Assembly (NCBI RefSeq): GCF_963678865.1 | Contig: NZ_OY787459.1 | Span: 3,879,381 to 3,943,380, forward strand | Length of the DNA: 64,000 bases | Direction of reading: 5' to 3' | Source: Maridesulfovibrio sp. | Lineage (GTDB): Bacteria > Desulfobacterota > Desulfovibrionia > Desulfovibrionales > Desulfovibrionaceae | In this document: in pieces, positions 32,562 to 43,222 of the stretch | How positions within the stretch are numbered: position 1 is the first letter of the stretch | How the letters are laid out: each line of letters starts with the position of its first letter | Position numbers and translations under genes: made by a program | Notes under the pieces: generated by a model | The model's input: only the letters and a program-made list of their open reading frames with translations | What the model was told of the DNA's origin: nothing | Database searches by the model: none

Positions 32562-33221
32562 TTAGCGCATTGCTGCGGCTATTCTTTGTTCTTGCTTGCG
32601 ATATTTGTTGTGCCGGGTGGAGCGGATAAATGATTTTACTCCCTTCACCCCGCTGATGCCTGCGGCAATATGCTTGGCTGCTATTGCTTCATTTACGCTT
32701 GCGACTCTGCCCATTAGTATTACATTACATTGTATCGACTTTACTGCGATGCTGGCACCCCATACTGAGTCGTCATTAAGCAGAGCACTTTTAACCGCCA
32801 TCTGGACTATGTAGTCATCCGCCCTGCTGCATGCGTTTTCATCCTCTGCGAAGAGGTAGGTTGTCAGGGAGTTCACGTTTTTCTTTTTTCGGACAATTTT
32901 ACGGATACGCTTGAAATCTTCCTTTTCATCATATTCACCGATTACATAAACATTTCCGTTGTAAGCATAGGTGCTCAGGTCCATTATGTTCAGTCCTGCA
33001 GTATTGAGAATGTCGCCCTGGATGCTTGTTTCCAGCATTTCGTCTTCAATTATGGTCTGGAACCCCCGTTCATCAGTGCTGATTGCATATGCATTATAAA
33101 CCGACCCGACTGAAGATGGTATCATCATGGGTCCTGGTAAGGGGGGTATGAGTATTGAGGCTGAGCAACCGCTCATGCAGGTAATTGCCAGCAGAGCAAA
33201 GCAAGTAATTAGTGTCCGCAT
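32562..33221 (-). CDS. BON-domain outer-membrane lipoprotein
   Basis: A 219-residue lipoprotein from ATG 33221: signal peptide MRTLITCFALLAITCMSGC with lipobox and Cys19. It then has two BON-type modules, each of the OsmY/phospholipid-binding pattern (DILNTAGLNIMDLSTYAYNGNVYVIG and ALLNDDSVWGASIAVKSIQCNVILMGRV). Such proteins contribute to outer-membrane integrity. A frame extension to 33266 would spoil the signal peptide and is rejected. Confidence 0.82.
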   Translation of the reverse strand: MRTLITCFALLAITCMSGCSASILIPPLPGPMMIPSSVGSVYNAYAISTDERGFQTIIEDEMLETSIQGDILNTAGLNIMDLSTYAYNGNVYVIGEYDEKEDFKRIRKIVRKKKNVNSLTTYLFAEDENACSRADDYIVQMAVKSALLNDDSVWGASIAVKSIQCNVILMGRVASVNEAIAAKHIAAGISGVKGVKSFIRSTRHNKYRKQEQRIAAAMR

Positions 33222-33294
33222 CTCGTCATCATCCTTGATTAGAGGTTCTGAGACCGGTAAAAGCAAAACACATGCCGTTTTGGCTAAAATATAT

Positions 33295-34773
33295 TTATGT
33301 TAATAAATTTAATATCTTGGATGCTCTGTTCAGATATGTGTGTTTATTCATTATATGGGCCTGCCAATTTTTTGAAAGCTCTTTTTGCAATTGCGGGTTG
33401 CTTTTTATGAAATCGATTTTGTCAGGTATTTCAGCTGGAGTTGTAAAGGTGCAATGTTCAAGAAGATCTTCCGGGAAAATTGAAGAACCGGATGTGTTGT
33501 CACTGAGCAGGAAACCTCCTGTAGCCCACACGTCAAAATTGCGCTGAGTCAGGCCGCAGGGGAGTAGCGGACTGGTCATGTTAAGGTTGATCCCGGCGCC
33601 GGAATATATCCCCGGCAGGGTGGTGAAATAATCTATCGGCGGGCGCAATTCTGCATCAGGGAGGTATTTTTTCCAGCCATCATCGCCGAAAACAGTAAGA
33701 TCCTTTCCTGCGTTTTGCAGTGCCAGAACTCTCCAGATCAGCCCCGATTGTTCCGCCTTGAAGCCTAAAGACCGTATTTCCCGGCCCGGCCAGAATTTTT
33801 CCAGTCCATCTTTTCCTGCCCACCATGCGAAATCCGGTTTAGAGTTATTCTTAATGGCTCTTAGAGCCGCTTTTTCATCTTCTGCATCAAAAGTACACCC
33901 GGAGAAGAAATTGTCTTTTGCCGGAAAGCTGGAGCGTCCCACGAAAACTGTGCGTTCATTAAGCTGTGGGTATGGTGGAACCTTGTTGTTGAAAATCTCT
34001 GGGTCTGTGGCAAGTGGCAGGTGGGTTACGTGTTTGGCGCCATGTTTTTCAAGGGCGGAAATGAACCAGTGGTCTGTTACAAACAGATGGATTTCACGCC
34101 AGTATGTTGATTTGATGCCGGAAAGGATATGGAAGGGGTTGTCCACCATCCAGACCGCAATTTTTACCCCGGCTTCGCGGAGCATAAAATAAGTTTCCCC
34201 TGCATTGTCCAGCCCGTTGAAGTTAATGCTCAGGACTAATTCTGGCAGTTCGCCGGTCAGTAGATTGAGCAGGTTTTTGCGCATTGCATCTGGATCGATA
34301 ACCTTGTAAGAGAACCCCTCAACCTTGAAAGCGCGGCAGAGTTCCGGGATCAGCAGGGACTTATCGTCACCTGGAATCCATACGGTCTTGCTGCGATTTT
34401 TGTGCATGATTTCGGATCTTGCCATGGTGAGCCCGGCCAGCAGCGGTTCCCAGAATGATGGGAAGAGACGTTTACCGGGTGTGAAGAGTATTACCCTGAA
34501 ATCAGACAGGTCCGGTGCTTCATTCTCACTGATTTGCTTAAATCCAGCCGGGATTGTATACCCGTCGGGCAGTTGTGCGGTTAGCGCGGGGCATTCTATG
34601 TAATATTTTTCTGCCTGCGGGAACATGTTCGCTGCCAGATCCGGTTCAGGACCGAGTCCTAGGAACAGGATTTTCCCCTTGCCGCCGAGGTCTTGAAAAT
34701 ATCTTTCTCCTTCGGGAAGGGATTGCAGCTGGCCTGCTTCGTTTTTTATGCGGATTCTTTCAGGGCGTTGCAT
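33295..34773 (-). CDS. CgeB-like glycosyltransferase
   Basis: The 492-residue protein resembles the DUF3880/CgeB group of GT-B glycosyltransferases: an N-terminal Rossmann half (residues ~35-240, with VWMVDNPFHIL) and a C-terminal half with VFGDDGWKKYL, INLNMTSPLLPCGLTQRNFDVWATGGFLLSD and a final helical tail. In Desulfovibrio-type bacteria such enzymes are often tied to flagellin or surface glycan modification. It stands alone on the - strand, opposite rlmE; substrate unknown. Confidence 0.75.
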   Translation of the reverse strand: MQRPERIRIKNEAGQLQSLPEGERYFQDLGGKGKILFLGLGPEPDLAANMFPQAEKYYIECPALTAQLPDGYTIPAGFKQISENEAPDLSDFRVILFTPGKRLFPSFWEPLLAGLTMARSEIMHKNRSKTVWIPGDDKSLLIPELCRAFKVEGFSYKVIDPDAMRKNLLNLLTGELPELVLSINFNGLDNAGETYFMLREAGVKIAVWMVDNPFHILSGIKSTYWREIHLFVTDHWFISALEKHGAKHVTHLPLATDPEIFNNKVPPYPQLNERTVFVGRSSFPAKDNFFSGCTFDAEDEKAALRAIKNNSKPDFAWWAGKDGLEKFWPGREIRSLGFKAEQSGLIWRVLALQNAGKDLTVFGDDGWKKYLPDAELRPPIDYFTTLPGIYSGAGINLNMTSPLLPCGLTQRNFDVWATGGFLLSDNTSGSSIFPEDLLEHCTFTTPAEIPDKIDFIKSNPQLQKELSKNWQAHIMNKHTYLNRASKILNLLT

Positions 34774-34883
34774 TGCTTTACGATACTTGGCTTGCAGGCC
34801 GTAATAAGTTAATTTCCAGTCATCTTATAACGCAGTCGGTTGCAAATGTCTTTTGCGGATCACTGCGAAACTGAAATCAGATT

Positions 34884-35483
34884 ATGAAACAATATCGCGA
34901 TCATTATTTTAAAAGGGCCAAAAAGGAAAACTATCCTGCCCGTTCCGTATACAAGCTTCAGGAATTGGACAAGCGTTTCAAGGTCTTCGAAAAGGGCCAG
35001 AATGTTATGGATCTTGGGGCTGCTCCCGGTTCATGGACCCTTTTTGCCGCCAAGAAAGTCGGAGACAGCGGACGTGTGCTTGCAGTAGATATCCAGTCCA
35101 CTGAAACCGTATTCCCGGATAACGCAACTTTCCTGCAGGCCGATGTATTTGAGGATTCACCGGAACTGCTGGCTGCAATGGATAAGCAGTTGCCGTATGA
35201 CCTTATCATCAGTGACATGGCGCCCAAGACAACCGGGGTGAAGTTTGCCGATCAGGCTAATTCTCTTGAGCTTTGCGAACGTGCGCGTGACATAGTGCCC
35301 AGCAGGCTTAAAAAGGGCGGTCATTTTATCGTTAAAATTTTCGACGGACCTGACGTTAAAGAATATATCGATTCCTTGCGCAAGATGTTTTCCAAGGTAA
35401 AAAGATTCAAGCCGAAGAGCTGTAGAGAGGAAAGCAAGGAGTTCTTTATAGTCGGACTTGGCTTTCGCGGCGGAGAAGGGTAA
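34884..35483 (+). CDS. rlmE: 23S rRNA 2'-O-ribose methyltransferase RlmE (FtsJ)
   Basis: The 199-residue enzyme methylates U2552 of 23S rRNA in the ribosomal A site, using SAM. The N-terminal [18 protein letters not shown] region carries the first catalytic Lys, [11 protein letters not shown] is the SAM site, D in [11 protein letters not shown], and HFIVKIF holds the second Lys, completing the K-D-K-E tetrad. Slightly shorter than the E. coli protein. Confidence 0.95.
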   Translation: MKQYRDHYFKRAKKENYPARSVYKLQELDKRFKVFEKGQNVMDLGAAPGSWTLFAAKKVGDSGRVLAVDIQSTETVFPDNATFLQADVFEDSPELLAAMDKQLPYDLIISDMAPKTTGVKFADQANSLELCERARDIVPSRLKKGGHFIVKIFDGPDVKEYIDSLRKMFSKVKRFKPKSCREESKEFFIVGLGFRGGEG

Positions 35484-35750
35484 GAAGACTGGTTCATTAA
35501 GCAGATGCGCTTCGCATTTTTGATTAAAAGATTTCGCTTTCGGCGGACAAAGGAGCTAAGTCCCTTTGGAATCTCTACCAGGGGTTTTATCTTTTATCTT
35601 TGACAGTTTTGCGTCCATGACGGCGAAGCCTTAATAAATGGGTTTAAGCCCCGGAGGGATAGCCGAGAGGCCCGCCGGAGGCATCATTATATAAATACTG
35701 TCCCATCAAAAAAATATAAGGCGGGACTTTGATATTCTCAGGAGGAAAAA
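35484..35750. repeat. Intergenic region with hairpins, possible dispersed repeat
   Basis: A small stem ATGCG/CGCAT followed by TTTTT (35505-35521) may end the rlmE transcript. Bases ~35520-35690 contain GC-rich clusters (ttcggcgg, ccggaggg, gccggaggc) in an arrangement that looks like the dispersed intergenic repeats common in Desulfovibrio genomes. The last 50 bases carry the yebC promoter region and ribosome site AGGAGG. Confidence 0.35.
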
Positions 35751-36497
35751 ATGGCCGGACATAGTAAATGGGCTAACATTCAGCACAGAAAAGGTAGACA
35801 GGACGCCAAGCGCGGTAAGATTTTCACCAAAATGGCCAAGGATATCATCCTTGCGGCCAAGGGCGGAGGCGATCCGACAATGAACCCCTCCCTGCGTCTT
35901 GCCATCTCCAAGGCAAAAGCAGTGAACATGCCCAATGATAAGATCGATACCGCTATCAAAAAAGGTACCGGTGAGCTGGCCGGCGGTGATATCGCTGAGG
36001 TCATGTACGAGGGATACGGTCCCGGCGGTGTAGCTGTGCTTATCGAAGCAGCAACCGACAACAAGAACCGTACTGTTGCTGAAGTGCGTCATGCTCTGGG
36101 CAAGGGCGGCGGCTCCATGGGTGAAGCCGGCTGTGTTGCATGGATGTTCGACAAAAAAGGCGTCATGGTCTTTGATGCTGAAGAATATACCGAAGATCAG
36201 CTGCTGGAAATCGGTCTTGAAGGCGGTGCCGAGGACGTAATCGCTGAAGACGATACTCTTGAAGTTCACTGCGCTCCCGAAGATTTCACCGCAGTTCAGA
36301 AGGCTTTTGAAGCAGCCGAGTGTGAAGCAAAAAGCTCCGACCTCGCTTTCGTACCTAAGAACCTCGTAGAAGTAGACGTTCCCACTGCCAAAAAGCTTAT
36401 GAACCTCATGGAAAAGCTGGAAGACAACGACGACGTACAGAACGTACATGTCAACGCTGATTTTCCTGATGAGCTGATGGATGAAATGGAAGACTAG
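35751..36497 (+). CDS. yebC: YebC/PmpR-type protein
   Basis: The 248-residue protein has the YebC signature start [22 protein letters not shown] and the glycine-rich [12 protein letters not shown] segment near residue 88. Family members act as transcriptional regulators or, as more recently shown, as ribosome-associated factors that relieve stalling. It is immediately followed by ruvC (no gap), the widely conserved yebC-ruvCAB order. AGGAGG stands directly upstream. Confidence 0.95.
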   Translation: MAGHSKWANIQHRKGRQDAKRGKIFTKMAKDIILAAKGGGDPTMNPSLRLAISKAKAVNMPNDKIDTAIKKGTGELAGGDIAEVMYEGYGPGGVAVLIEAATDNKNRTVAEVRHALGKGGGSMGEAGCVAWMFDKKGVMVFDAEEYTEDQLLEIGLEGGAEDVIAEDDTLEVHCAPEDFTAVQKAFEAAECEAKSSDLAFVPKNLVEVDVPTAKKLMNLMEKLEDNDDVQNVHVNADFPDELMDEMED

Positions 36498-37004
36498 ATG
36501 GGCGAATCCGGTATTGTAATCATCGGCATTGACCCCGGAACCCGCGTTACCGGCTACGGCATCGTGCGCGAGCTTTCCGGGCAGGTCACTCTTATTGATG
36601 CCGGGACAATCCGGACAGATACTAAAAAGCCCATGTGCTCAAGGCTTGGGGAAATATATTCCCGAATAGCCGAGCTTATAAAAGACCATTCACCGGATGA
36701 GGCGGCAATCGAAAATGCGTTTGTCGCCTCTAATCCGGCTTCGGCTCTTAAGCTGGGGCAGGCCCGTGGCGCGGCCATGGCAGCCTGTGCGGTGTCCGGT
36801 CTTGTCGTTTCCGGGTATGAACCAACCAAGGTCAAACAGAACCTTGTGGGCAGCGGAAGGGCGGATAAGTCTCAGGTCGCTTTCATGGTGGAACGTATCC
36901 TCGGGGTGAAAAACACCAAGTGGGCCAACGATACCACCGATGCTCTGGGCATTGCGATCTGTCATCTTAATGAACGAAGATTCGCAAAGGTAACCGGAAA
37001 ATGA
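36498..37004 (+). CDS. ruvC: Holliday junction resolvase RuvC
   Basis: The 168-residue endonuclease cleaves Holliday junctions symmetrically. The catalytic acidic residues are visible in IIGIDPGTRVTGYGIV (first Asp), E in AAIENAFVASNPASALKLGQARG, and the C-terminal WANDTTDALGIAICHL (two Asp). It adjoins yebC and overlaps ruvA by ATGA, so the proteins are made together. Confidence 0.96.
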   Translation: MGESGIVIIGIDPGTRVTGYGIVRELSGQVTLIDAGTIRTDTKKPMCSRLGEIYSRIAELIKDHSPDEAAIENAFVASNPASALKLGQARGAAMAACAVSGLVVSGYEPTKVKQNLVGSGRADKSQVAFMVERILGVKNTKWANDTTDALGIAICHLNERRFAKVTGK

Positions 37005-37612
37005 TCGCCTATATCCACGGTAAGCTCTTAGAGGCCACAGATAAGTCCTGCATTATTCTCACTCCCGGCGGAGTCGGGTACGAACTTTTTTTGACTCTTT
37101 CCGCTATATCCACCCTGCCGGTCTCCGGTTCGGATGTTACTTTTTACGTTCATTCCGTGATTCGCGAGGACGCCTTTGATCTCTACGGTTTCCCCTGCTT
37201 TGATGACCGTGAGGTTTTCCGCACCCTTATTTCTGTCGACCGTCTCGGTCCCAAAAAAGCATTGGCGATCCTTTCCCAGTTCGGTCCCAAGGATTTGCAG
37301 GATCTCGTTTTCCGCGAGGATGTGAAGACCCTGTCCATCGTCCCCGGCATCGGTCCAAAGTCTGCGCGGCAGATTTTATGGTCCCTGAAAGACAAGATGG
37401 AGACTCTCAAGTCTGCTACTGTGCGTAGCGGAGCCTGTCCTGTGGAAGGTGACCGCAGTGAATTTCTTGATGCCCTTTCCGGTCTGCGTAATCTCGGTTA
37501 CGGGGATGATGAAGTTCGTGATTTCCTCAAGGTCATTTTTGAGGATGAGCCCGATCTTGACGCCGGTGGAGCTATCCGCGTAGCTTTGAAAAAGATTTCC
37601 CAGAAAAAGTAA
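37001..37612 (+). CDS. ruvA: Holliday junction DNA helicase subunit RuvA
   Basis: A 203-residue RuvA that binds four-way junctions and loads RuvB. It has the N-terminal OB fold (MIAYIHGKLLEATDKSC), two helix-hairpin-helix segments (FRTLISVDRLGPKKALAIL and LSIVPGIGPKSARQIL) and the C-terminal domain that contacts RuvB (FLDALSGLRNLGYGDDEVRDFL). It overlaps ruvC by four bases and is followed by ruvB after 24 bases. Confidence 0.96.
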   Translation: MIAYIHGKLLEATDKSCIILTPGGVGYELFLTLSAISTLPVSGSDVTFYVHSVIREDAFDLYGFPCFDDREVFRTLISVDRLGPKKALAILSQFGPKDLQDLVFREDVKTLSIVPGIGPKSARQILWSLKDKMETLKSATVRSGACPVEGDRSEFLDALSGLRNLGYGDDEVRDFLKVIFEDEPDLDAGGAIRVALKKISQKK

Positions 37613-37636
37613 TATCTCAGCAGGCAGTACCGGAAT

Positions 37637-38623
37637 ATGATGGAAAATAACGGTTCGGACGATCACATCAGACCGCAACGGCTGACCGATTTTATCGGTC
37701 AGGACGATCTGCGCGACAACCTCGATGTCTTCATTCAGGCTGCGCGCGGGCGCGGTAATGCTATGGACCATGCTCTTTTCTACGGCAACCCCGGTTTGGG
37801 TAAAACCACCCTTGCCCGGATTATCGCCTCCGAGCTGGGGGTCAATCTTATCTCCACCTCCGGCCCTGTTCTGGAACGCAGCGGTGACCTTGCAGCTATC
37901 CTGACCAACCTTTCCCGTAATGATATTCTTTTCATCGACGAAATCCACCGAGTACCCGCTACAGTTGAGGAAGTGCTTTATCCGGCCATGGAGGATTTCA
38001 ACATCGACCTTATCATCGGGCAGGGACCAGCCGCCCGTACAGTGAAAATAGATCTTGAGCCGTTTACTCTAGTAGGGGCCACTACCCGTTTGGGGTTGCT
38101 CACATCCCCGCTGCGGGACCGTTTCGGCTGTATCTTCCGTCTTGAATTTTATTCCCCCGAAGAGTTGGCCCGAATTGTCATCCGCGCTGCCCGAATTTTT
38201 GATCTCAAGGTTACCGAAGAAGGTGCGTTGATCATAGGAAAGCGTTCTCGCGGCACACCCCGTATAGCAAACCGCCTCCTGCGCCGGGTGCGGGATTTCG
38301 CCACTGTGCATGGGGATGGAGTAGTCTCCGGCGAGCTGGCTGACATGGCGTTGAACAAGCTGGATGTCGATCCGCTCGGCCTTGACTATATGGACCGCAA
38401 AATCCTTTCTATTTTGATTGATCAGTTTGGTGGCGGTCCCGTAGGGGTAAAGACAATTGCCGTGGCCTGTTCAGAGGAAGTACGCACAATCGAGGAGATT
38501 TACGAGCCGTATCTTATCCAGTGCGGTTTCATGAAGCGCACATCGCGTGGGCGTGTTGCTACTGCACGTGCTTACCAGCATCTCCAGAAGACTGCTTCCG
38601 GGGGGCAGGGAAGTCTGTTTTAG
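37637..38623 (+). CDS. ruvB: Holliday junction branch-migration ATPase RuvB
   Basis: A 328-residue AAA+ motor. It contains [18 protein letters not shown], Walker [14 protein letters not shown], Walker [10 protein letters not shown], sensor 1 [20 protein letters not shown] with the Arg finger, and a winged-helix C-terminus ([19 protein letters not shown]). With RuvA it drives branch migration. ATG at 37637 and 37640 are both possible starts. Last gene of the cluster. Confidence 0.97.
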   Translation: MMENNGSDDHIRPQRLTDFIGQDDLRDNLDVFIQAARGRGNAMDHALFYGNPGLGKTTLARIIASELGVNLISTSGPVLERSGDLAAILTNLSRNDILFIDEIHRVPATVEEVLYPAMEDFNIDLIIGQGPAARTVKIDLEPFTLVGATTRLGLLTSPLRDRFGCIFRLEFYSPEELARIVIRAARIFDLKVTEEGALIIGKRSRGTPRIANRLLRRVRDFATVHGDGVVSGELADMALNKLDVDPLGLDYMDRKILSILIDQFGGGPVGVKTIAVACSEEVRTIEEIYEPYLIQCGFMKRTSRGRVATARAYQHLQKTASGGQGSLF

Positions 38624-38727
38624 AACTTCTGGAGTTTTATCTTTTCTTCCGATTTATATTTTCAATTTGATTTTATGATTCCGATGGCCGTTATTTGTTG
38701 ATTTCAGTCTGTTATTGGAGGGAGAAA

Positions 38728-40176
38728 ATGACTGTAAGAGTAAAGTTGATAATTGTTTTGACCTTGATTCTTGTCACAGCGTTTATTTCCCTCAGTCTTT
38801 TTAACTATAATGAGTCCCGTAAAAATATCCGTAAGGATATCGTTAATTCCTCACTTCCTTTGACCCGTGATAATATTTATTCCGAAATCCAGACTGTATT
38901 GATGCGACCTTTGTTCGTCTCATCGCTTATGGCGAACGATACTTTTCTCAAAGACTGGGCTGCAGGAGGGGAAAAGGATGTTTCGAAAATTAAAAGATAT
39001 CTGGATGAGATTCAGGATAGATACGGATTTTTCACCGCATTTTTTGTTTCCGCTAAAACCGGAAAATATTATTATCCGGGCGGAGTTCTTAAAACCATTT
39101 CTCCTGAAGATGATCACGATGTCTGGTATTATGATTTCGTTAGCAGTGGCGAAAAACATGATTTGGATGTGGACTCCAATGAAGCTGCAGATAATATTCT
39201 AACTGTGTTCATCAATCACCGTCTGGTCAGTGAGAGTGGCGAGCTTTTGGGAGTTACAGGTGTTGGATTGAAAATGGACGATGTCTCCCGCTTATTGAAG
39301 TTTTTTTCTACAAAATACGGCAAGACCATTTTTCTGGTTGATAGAAACGGTCTGGTTCAGGCTCATCATAAAGTAGGCTTGATCGAGCAAATTAATCTAA
39401 GGCATATGCCGGGACATGGTAAAATCGCTTCTCAGGTTTTAAGTACTTCCGCAGAGCCCGCTACTTATGAATTCGAATTTGATGGAGATCGGATTTTTTT
39501 GACAGCCCGTTATATTCCTGAGTTGGAATGGCTTCTTATCGTTGAGCAAAATGAAAATGTATTGCTTGATGCAGCGCGGAAAAATTTTGTGAGAACCATT
39601 GTAGTCGGTGGTATTGCGACTCTTTTTATAGTGGTCCTGAGTATTCTTGTGGTCAATCATTTTCAGTTGCGTTTGGAAGATCAGGCCGAGTCTGATGAGT
39701 TGACCGGTTTAGGGAATCGGCGCTCTTTTGCACGAGTTTTTGAGTCCACTGTTTCGGGCCTAAAAAAGAAGCCCCGTCCTTTTTCTATTATTTTATTGGA
39801 TGTTGACGGTTTCAAGCTGGTTAATGATAAAAGCGGCCATATAGAAGGAGACCGCATACTTAAGCAGATTTCTTCCATTATAAAATCTTCTGTGCGTGAT
39901 TCTGATTTTTGCGCCCGCTGGGGCGGAGATGAGTTTCTCCTGCTGATCGACGGGGAAATAGATCTTGCCTTTGATGTGGCTGAAAGAATAAGAGAAGCTG
40001 TCAGCGGTGCAGGGAATGAAGACCTCTTAACCAGCGATTCCGGGGTAAAGGTCACAGTCAGTTGCGGGGTTGCCCGTTATACTGATGAGGATACCCTAGA
40101 CTCCCTGATCGCAAGGGCGGATAAGGCTATGTATGAGTCTAAAATGCAGGGTAAAGATATGGTTATGAGAGGCTAA
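38728..40176 (+). CDS. Membrane diguanylate cyclase with extracytoplasmic Cache sensor
   Basis: A 482-residue protein. Two membrane helices (about residues 5-25 and 290-312) flank a ~260-residue dCache-type ligand domain, with YGFFTAFFVSAKTGKYYYPGG and DVWYYDF typical of this fold. The C-terminal GGDEF domain has the intact active site RWGGDEF and, five residues before it, the inhibitory I-site RDSD, so cyclic di-GMP synthesis with product inhibition is expected. ATG 38728 is used because AGGGAGA precedes it; an in-frame ATG at 38695 lacks one. Confidence 0.92.
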   Translation: MTVRVKLIIVLTLILVTAFISLSLFNYNESRKNIRKDIVNSSLPLTRDNIYSEIQTVLMRPLFVSSLMANDTFLKDWAAGGEKDVSKIKRYLDEIQDRYGFFTAFFVSAKTGKYYYPGGVLKTISPEDDHDVWYYDFVSSGEKHDLDVDSNEAADNILTVFINHRLVSESGELLGVTGVGLKMDDVSRLLKFFSTKYGKTIFLVDRNGLVQAHHKVGLIEQINLRHMPGHGKIASQVLSTSAEPATYEFEFDGDRIFLTARYIPELEWLLIVEQNENVLLDAARKNFVRTIVVGGIATLFIVVLSILVVNHFQLRLEDQAESDELTGLGNRRSFARVFESTVSGLKKKPRPFSIILLDVDGFKLVNDKSGHIEGDRILKQISSIIKSSVRDSDFCARWGGDEFLLLIDGEIDLAFDVAERIREAVSGAGNEDLLTSDSGVKVTVSCGVARYTDEDTLDSLIARADKAMYESKMQGKDMVMRG

Positions 40177-40256
40177 ATGCTGTCTCTGAAATCGTATACG
40201 AAAGGTAGAGCTAAAACTTCCTGCGGACACATCTGCGTTTAAACACATCTAAAAAG

Positions 40257-41183
40257 TTAATCCACGTCCGGCACAATCTTACAAATATATCCGGTTAAAA
40301 GATCAAACAAATCCTTTTTTCGATTGTTGAAACGGAATTCCAGCTCCTTCAAATATAAAGGAAAGCGATGCGGGGATATCCCTTTGTAACGCTTGAAACG
40401 CTGACGGGCGAAATTCCAGAATTCTCCGCCCGAGATTTCAATGTGCGGGGTTATATCCGGGTATTTGCGGATATAATCCAGCGGCAGGGAGTCATCACCG
40501 CATAGTATCAGTGCATCATACTTCTGGTACCGGTCGGTGTGTATGATCGAACCATGACGGACTAGTTTGAGATGGAAATTGTGGTTGAAGTGAAATACAG
40601 ATTCCGCAGTGATGTTCTGCATTAAATCTATGAATACCCAGCCGTTTTTTTCCATAATACCGAATACAGGTATAGTGCCGGTAGACTTCTTTGAAGGTAC
40701 CCCGGTCAGCTTTTTGTTCTTGAGATGAGTGTGTAGACCGGTTTCGGGGCTTAGCAGTTGCTGGGCGTCAATTGCCTGCGCCAGAATTGCGAAACGCAGG
40801 GCCGTTATTGCCTTGTAAGTCGCGTTGTAAGAAAGTTCCAGATCAAGTGAAATGGCGTGGGCGGTGTGATCTTCAGCGAACATCTGGATTAATCTTATCC
40901 ATTCACGGCAGGCTAGACCGCCGTTATTGATCCAGCGTCCGCTGAAATCCTGAAAGGTGTACTTGCAGGAAGAGCAGCGGTAGCGGTCACCGTTAAGGTT
41001 GTAGAGCTTATGCTCACGGCAGCGGGGGCAGAATGGTTTGCGGTCTCCCAATGCTTTGTGCAGCATAAATTTTCTGGCCTCCTCTTCTGAGGATGTCAGA
41101 CGTTTCAGCTGCTCGTACCTGCTTTCGAATGCTGGGGGATCGGAATCCTCTATCCGCCTATGGCCGACATCTGTGTTACACAT
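40257..41183 (-). CDS. IS1595-like transposase homologue, probably inactive
   Basis: The 308-residue protein has an N-terminal zinc ribbon ([20 protein letters not shown], residues ~51-75) and an IS1595/ISXO2-like catalytic region. The second Asp survives in [13 protein letters not shown] and the acidic residue of [18 protein letters not shown] is present, but the segment that should hold the first Asp (V-E-V-D-E-T in relatives) reads [16 protein letters not shown]. No terminal inverted repeats are seen. Its start lies inside moaA with a GAAGG site upstream, so it is expressed with that operon and may be a domesticated DNA-binding protein. Confidence 0.72.
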   Translation of the reverse strand: MCNTDVGHRRIEDSDPPAFESRYEQLKRLTSSEEEARKFMLHKALGDRKPFCPRCREHKLYNLNGDRYRCSSCKYTFQDFSGRWINNGGLACREWIRLIQMFAEDHTAHAISLDLELSYNATYKAITALRFAILAQAIDAQQLLSPETGLHTHLKNKKLTGVPSKKSTGTIPVFGIMEKNGWVFIDLMQNITAESVFHFNHNFHLKLVRHGSIIHTDRYQKYDALILCGDDSLPLDYIRKYPDITPHIEISGGEFWNFARQRFKRYKGISPHRFPLYLKELEFRFNNRKKDLFDLLTGYICKIVPDVD

Positions 41184-42142
41184 ACACCTTCACTTCCTGA
41201 TCTTTGTTCTAAGAGATGGTATCCCAGCGGTTTGTCGCGGGTTGCCGCAGCTATTACCCGGCGCAGTGTGTCATCGCCAAGCTTGGGGTTTCGTAAAATG
41301 TTACGCAGCCGGTATGTGCGGTCCGAGAAGAGGCAGGTACGCAGCTTGCCGTCGGAAGTAATGCGCAGCCTGTTGCAGGTGCTGCAGAAATGGGAACTTA
41401 CCGGGGAGATTAAACCCAATCTGCCTTTGCCGTTTTCAATAGTGTACATGCGCGCGGGGCCCCGGTTCTCGGCAGTGCGTTTTACAGGGATCAGATTGGT
41501 TAACTGTCTGCCCTGCTCAAGAATATCGTCGGCGGACCAGAAGCGGCTGTCGGATTTGGTGTCGTCCCCCATAGGCATGAATTCAATGAAGCGTATGTCT
41601 ATTGGGTGCTCCCGAGCGAAATCAATGAAGGATCCTAGCTCCTTGTCATTGATTCCTTTCATGGCCACGGCGTTGATTTTGATGCGTATTCCTGCAGACA
41701 GGCAGGCAGAAATAGCTGCAAGCACATCATTTAAATGATCTCGTCCGGTGACCTCGGCGAAAGTCTTGCGATCAAGTGTGTCCAGCGAGATGTTAAGCCT
41801 GCTGACTCCGATTTTTTTCAGTTCCGGCACCAGCGGCTCGATGAGTGTTCCGTTTGTGGTTATGCGTAGGTCCAGCTCCGGATGGCTGGACATGACCGAG
41901 GAAATGAAGCCCATAAATCCCCTGCGGGCAAACGGTTCTCCACCGGTCAGACGCAGTTTTGAAATATTCATGGAAGCAGCCAGATCCACCAGCCGCAACA
42001 TTTCTTCATAGCGCAGGATTTCCGGGTGGGGGATGAATTTGAAGTCCTTGGTTACACAATACATGCAGCGCAGGTTGCAGCGGTCGGTAACGCTCAGCCT
42101 CAGGTAGTTTACAGTCCGGCCTATTTTGTCGGTAAGTATCAT
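41150..42142 (-). CDS. moaA: GTP 3',8-cyclase MoaA
   Basis: The 330-residue radical SAM enzyme starts molybdopterin synthesis by rearranging GTP. The N-terminal cluster motif is [12 protein letters not shown] follows in [14 protein letters not shown], and the C-terminal cluster cysteines are in [22 protein letters not shown] 42142 is chosen: it lies one base after the fdhE stop. The longer frame start at 42226 falls within fdhE. Terminal residues differ from the usual GG-ending only slightly (SAIGG). Confidence 0.95.
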   Translation of the reverse strand: MILTDKIGRTVNYLRLSVTDRCNLRCMYCVTKDFKFIPHPEILRYEEMLRLVDLAASMNISKLRLTGGEPFARRGFMGFISSVMSSHPELDLRITTNGTLIEPLVPELKKIGVSRLNISLDTLDRKTFAEVTGRDHLNDVLAAISACLSAGIRIKINAVAMKGINDKELGSFIDFAREHPIDIRFIEFMPMGDDTKSDSRFWSADDILEQGRQLTNLIPVKRTAENRGPARMYTIENGKGRLGLISPVSSHFCSTCNRLRITSDGKLRTCLFSDRTYRLRNILRNPKLGDDTLRRVIAAATRDKPLGYHLLEQRSGSEGVCVTQMSAIGG

Positions 42143-42143
42143 T

Positions 42144-43085
42144 TTAAAACCCCCAGACAGACAGTGTGCCCCGGCTGTAGCCTTCCTCTGCCGCCACAAA
42201 GTCCAGTGGCAGGGATTCAAGGTCATTGAGGGCTGGTATGGAAATCTTATCCAGTTTGCGGAAATCAGCAGTTTTCATATAAGTTTTGCAGGAATCGCAA
42301 ACATCTACCCGGTAGCCGGGCGCTTCTTCCACAGTGAAAAATTTCAGATTGTCCGGGTTGTTTTCGTCGCAATAGGCACAAGCCATTCTGCGTACCCGGT
42401 ATTCGGTGTGGCAGAAAGAACAGTTGGCGAAGCGGAAGCCCTGCTTGTGGTGCAGGGTATGCATGAAGGGAACGGAACCGCAGATGGGACAGTGCCCGTG
42501 GTTGCGAGGTGCGGGTTGTTCCAGTTCGAAATCCAGCTCGGCGGTGTCGGGTCTTTTGGAAGTGTCCGCTTCAAGCTCGGGCAGTTCTTTTGCCAGTGCA
42601 GCGGCAACAGTCTTTATGGAGGGAGTAAGTGCTGACTGGATGAGAAAACTAAGTGCACGCGGTGCCTCAGGCATTTTTTCCGCCCAGCCTAGAAAAAAAT
42701 CGTCATCGGTTTTAAGGTAGGCGCTGAAAGCCTGTTTCAGGTCCAGTTTCCCGGAATTGATACTTTCGGTGATCAACAGGGAAGCTTCGGCGATGGGCCC
42801 TTCTTCTTTGCTGATCAGAAGGGCTATCTCTTCAATAAGCTTGCAAGCCTGTTTGTAATCATAAGTGAAGTCTTCACGGGCAAGCAGGGGGTGTCCCTGC
42901 AGGTTGCGGTCCGGGGAAGTGAGGTCAGTAGGTATCTCCGGGGCGGAGTGTTGCTGTGCCTCCAACTGGATTTCGGCAACGCTGGAAATCAAATTGACAA
43001 GTTCGTCCGGAAGGAAAGGCTTTTCCCGCAACTCGGAGATTTTTTTATCCAACTGTTCCCTGGCACTGCTGTAATCAAAACTCAT
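42144..43085 (-). CDS. fdhE: Formate dehydrogenase accessory protein FdhE
   Basis: A 313-residue FdhE homologue, needed for maturation or quality control of formate dehydrogenase. The hallmark is four CxxC zinc-binding pairs in the C-terminal half: CPICG, CSFCH, CAYCD and CDSCK. The N-terminal half is helical and variable. It starts at ATG 43085 (GGAGTG upstream) rather than the 23-residue longer frame start, and is coupled to moaA by TAAAATG. Confidence 0.92.
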   Translation of the reverse strand: MSFDYSSAREQLDKKISELREKPFLPDELVNLISSVAEIQLEAQQHSAPEIPTDLTSPDRNLQGHPLLAREDFTYDYKQACKLIEEIALLISKEEGPIAEASLLITESINSGKLDLKQAFSAYLKTDDDFFLGWAEKMPEAPRALSFLIQSALTPSIKTVAAALAKELPELEADTSKRPDTAELDFELEQPAPRNHGHCPICGSVPFMHTLHHKQGFRFANCSFCHTEYRVRRMACAYCDENNPDNLKFFTVEEAPGYRVDVCDSCKTYMKTADFRKLDKISIPALNDLESLPLDFVAAEEGYSRGTLSVWGF

Positions 43086-43222
43086 TATAAAACACTCCTT
43101 AAGGACCCGGATGTAGGGTGGCCGGGTTGGTTTCATTCCTGTTAAAAAAAACATATGCCTTATCAGCTACAGCTGCATAGGAGTGCTAATTAGTCTTATT
43201 TTGGCACAAAGTCTAATTTATT

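Noticed and set aside
40177..41200. Complete insertion sequence around the IS1595-like gene
   Set aside because: No terminal inverted repeats or target duplication visible, and the gene overlaps moaA without disrupting it.
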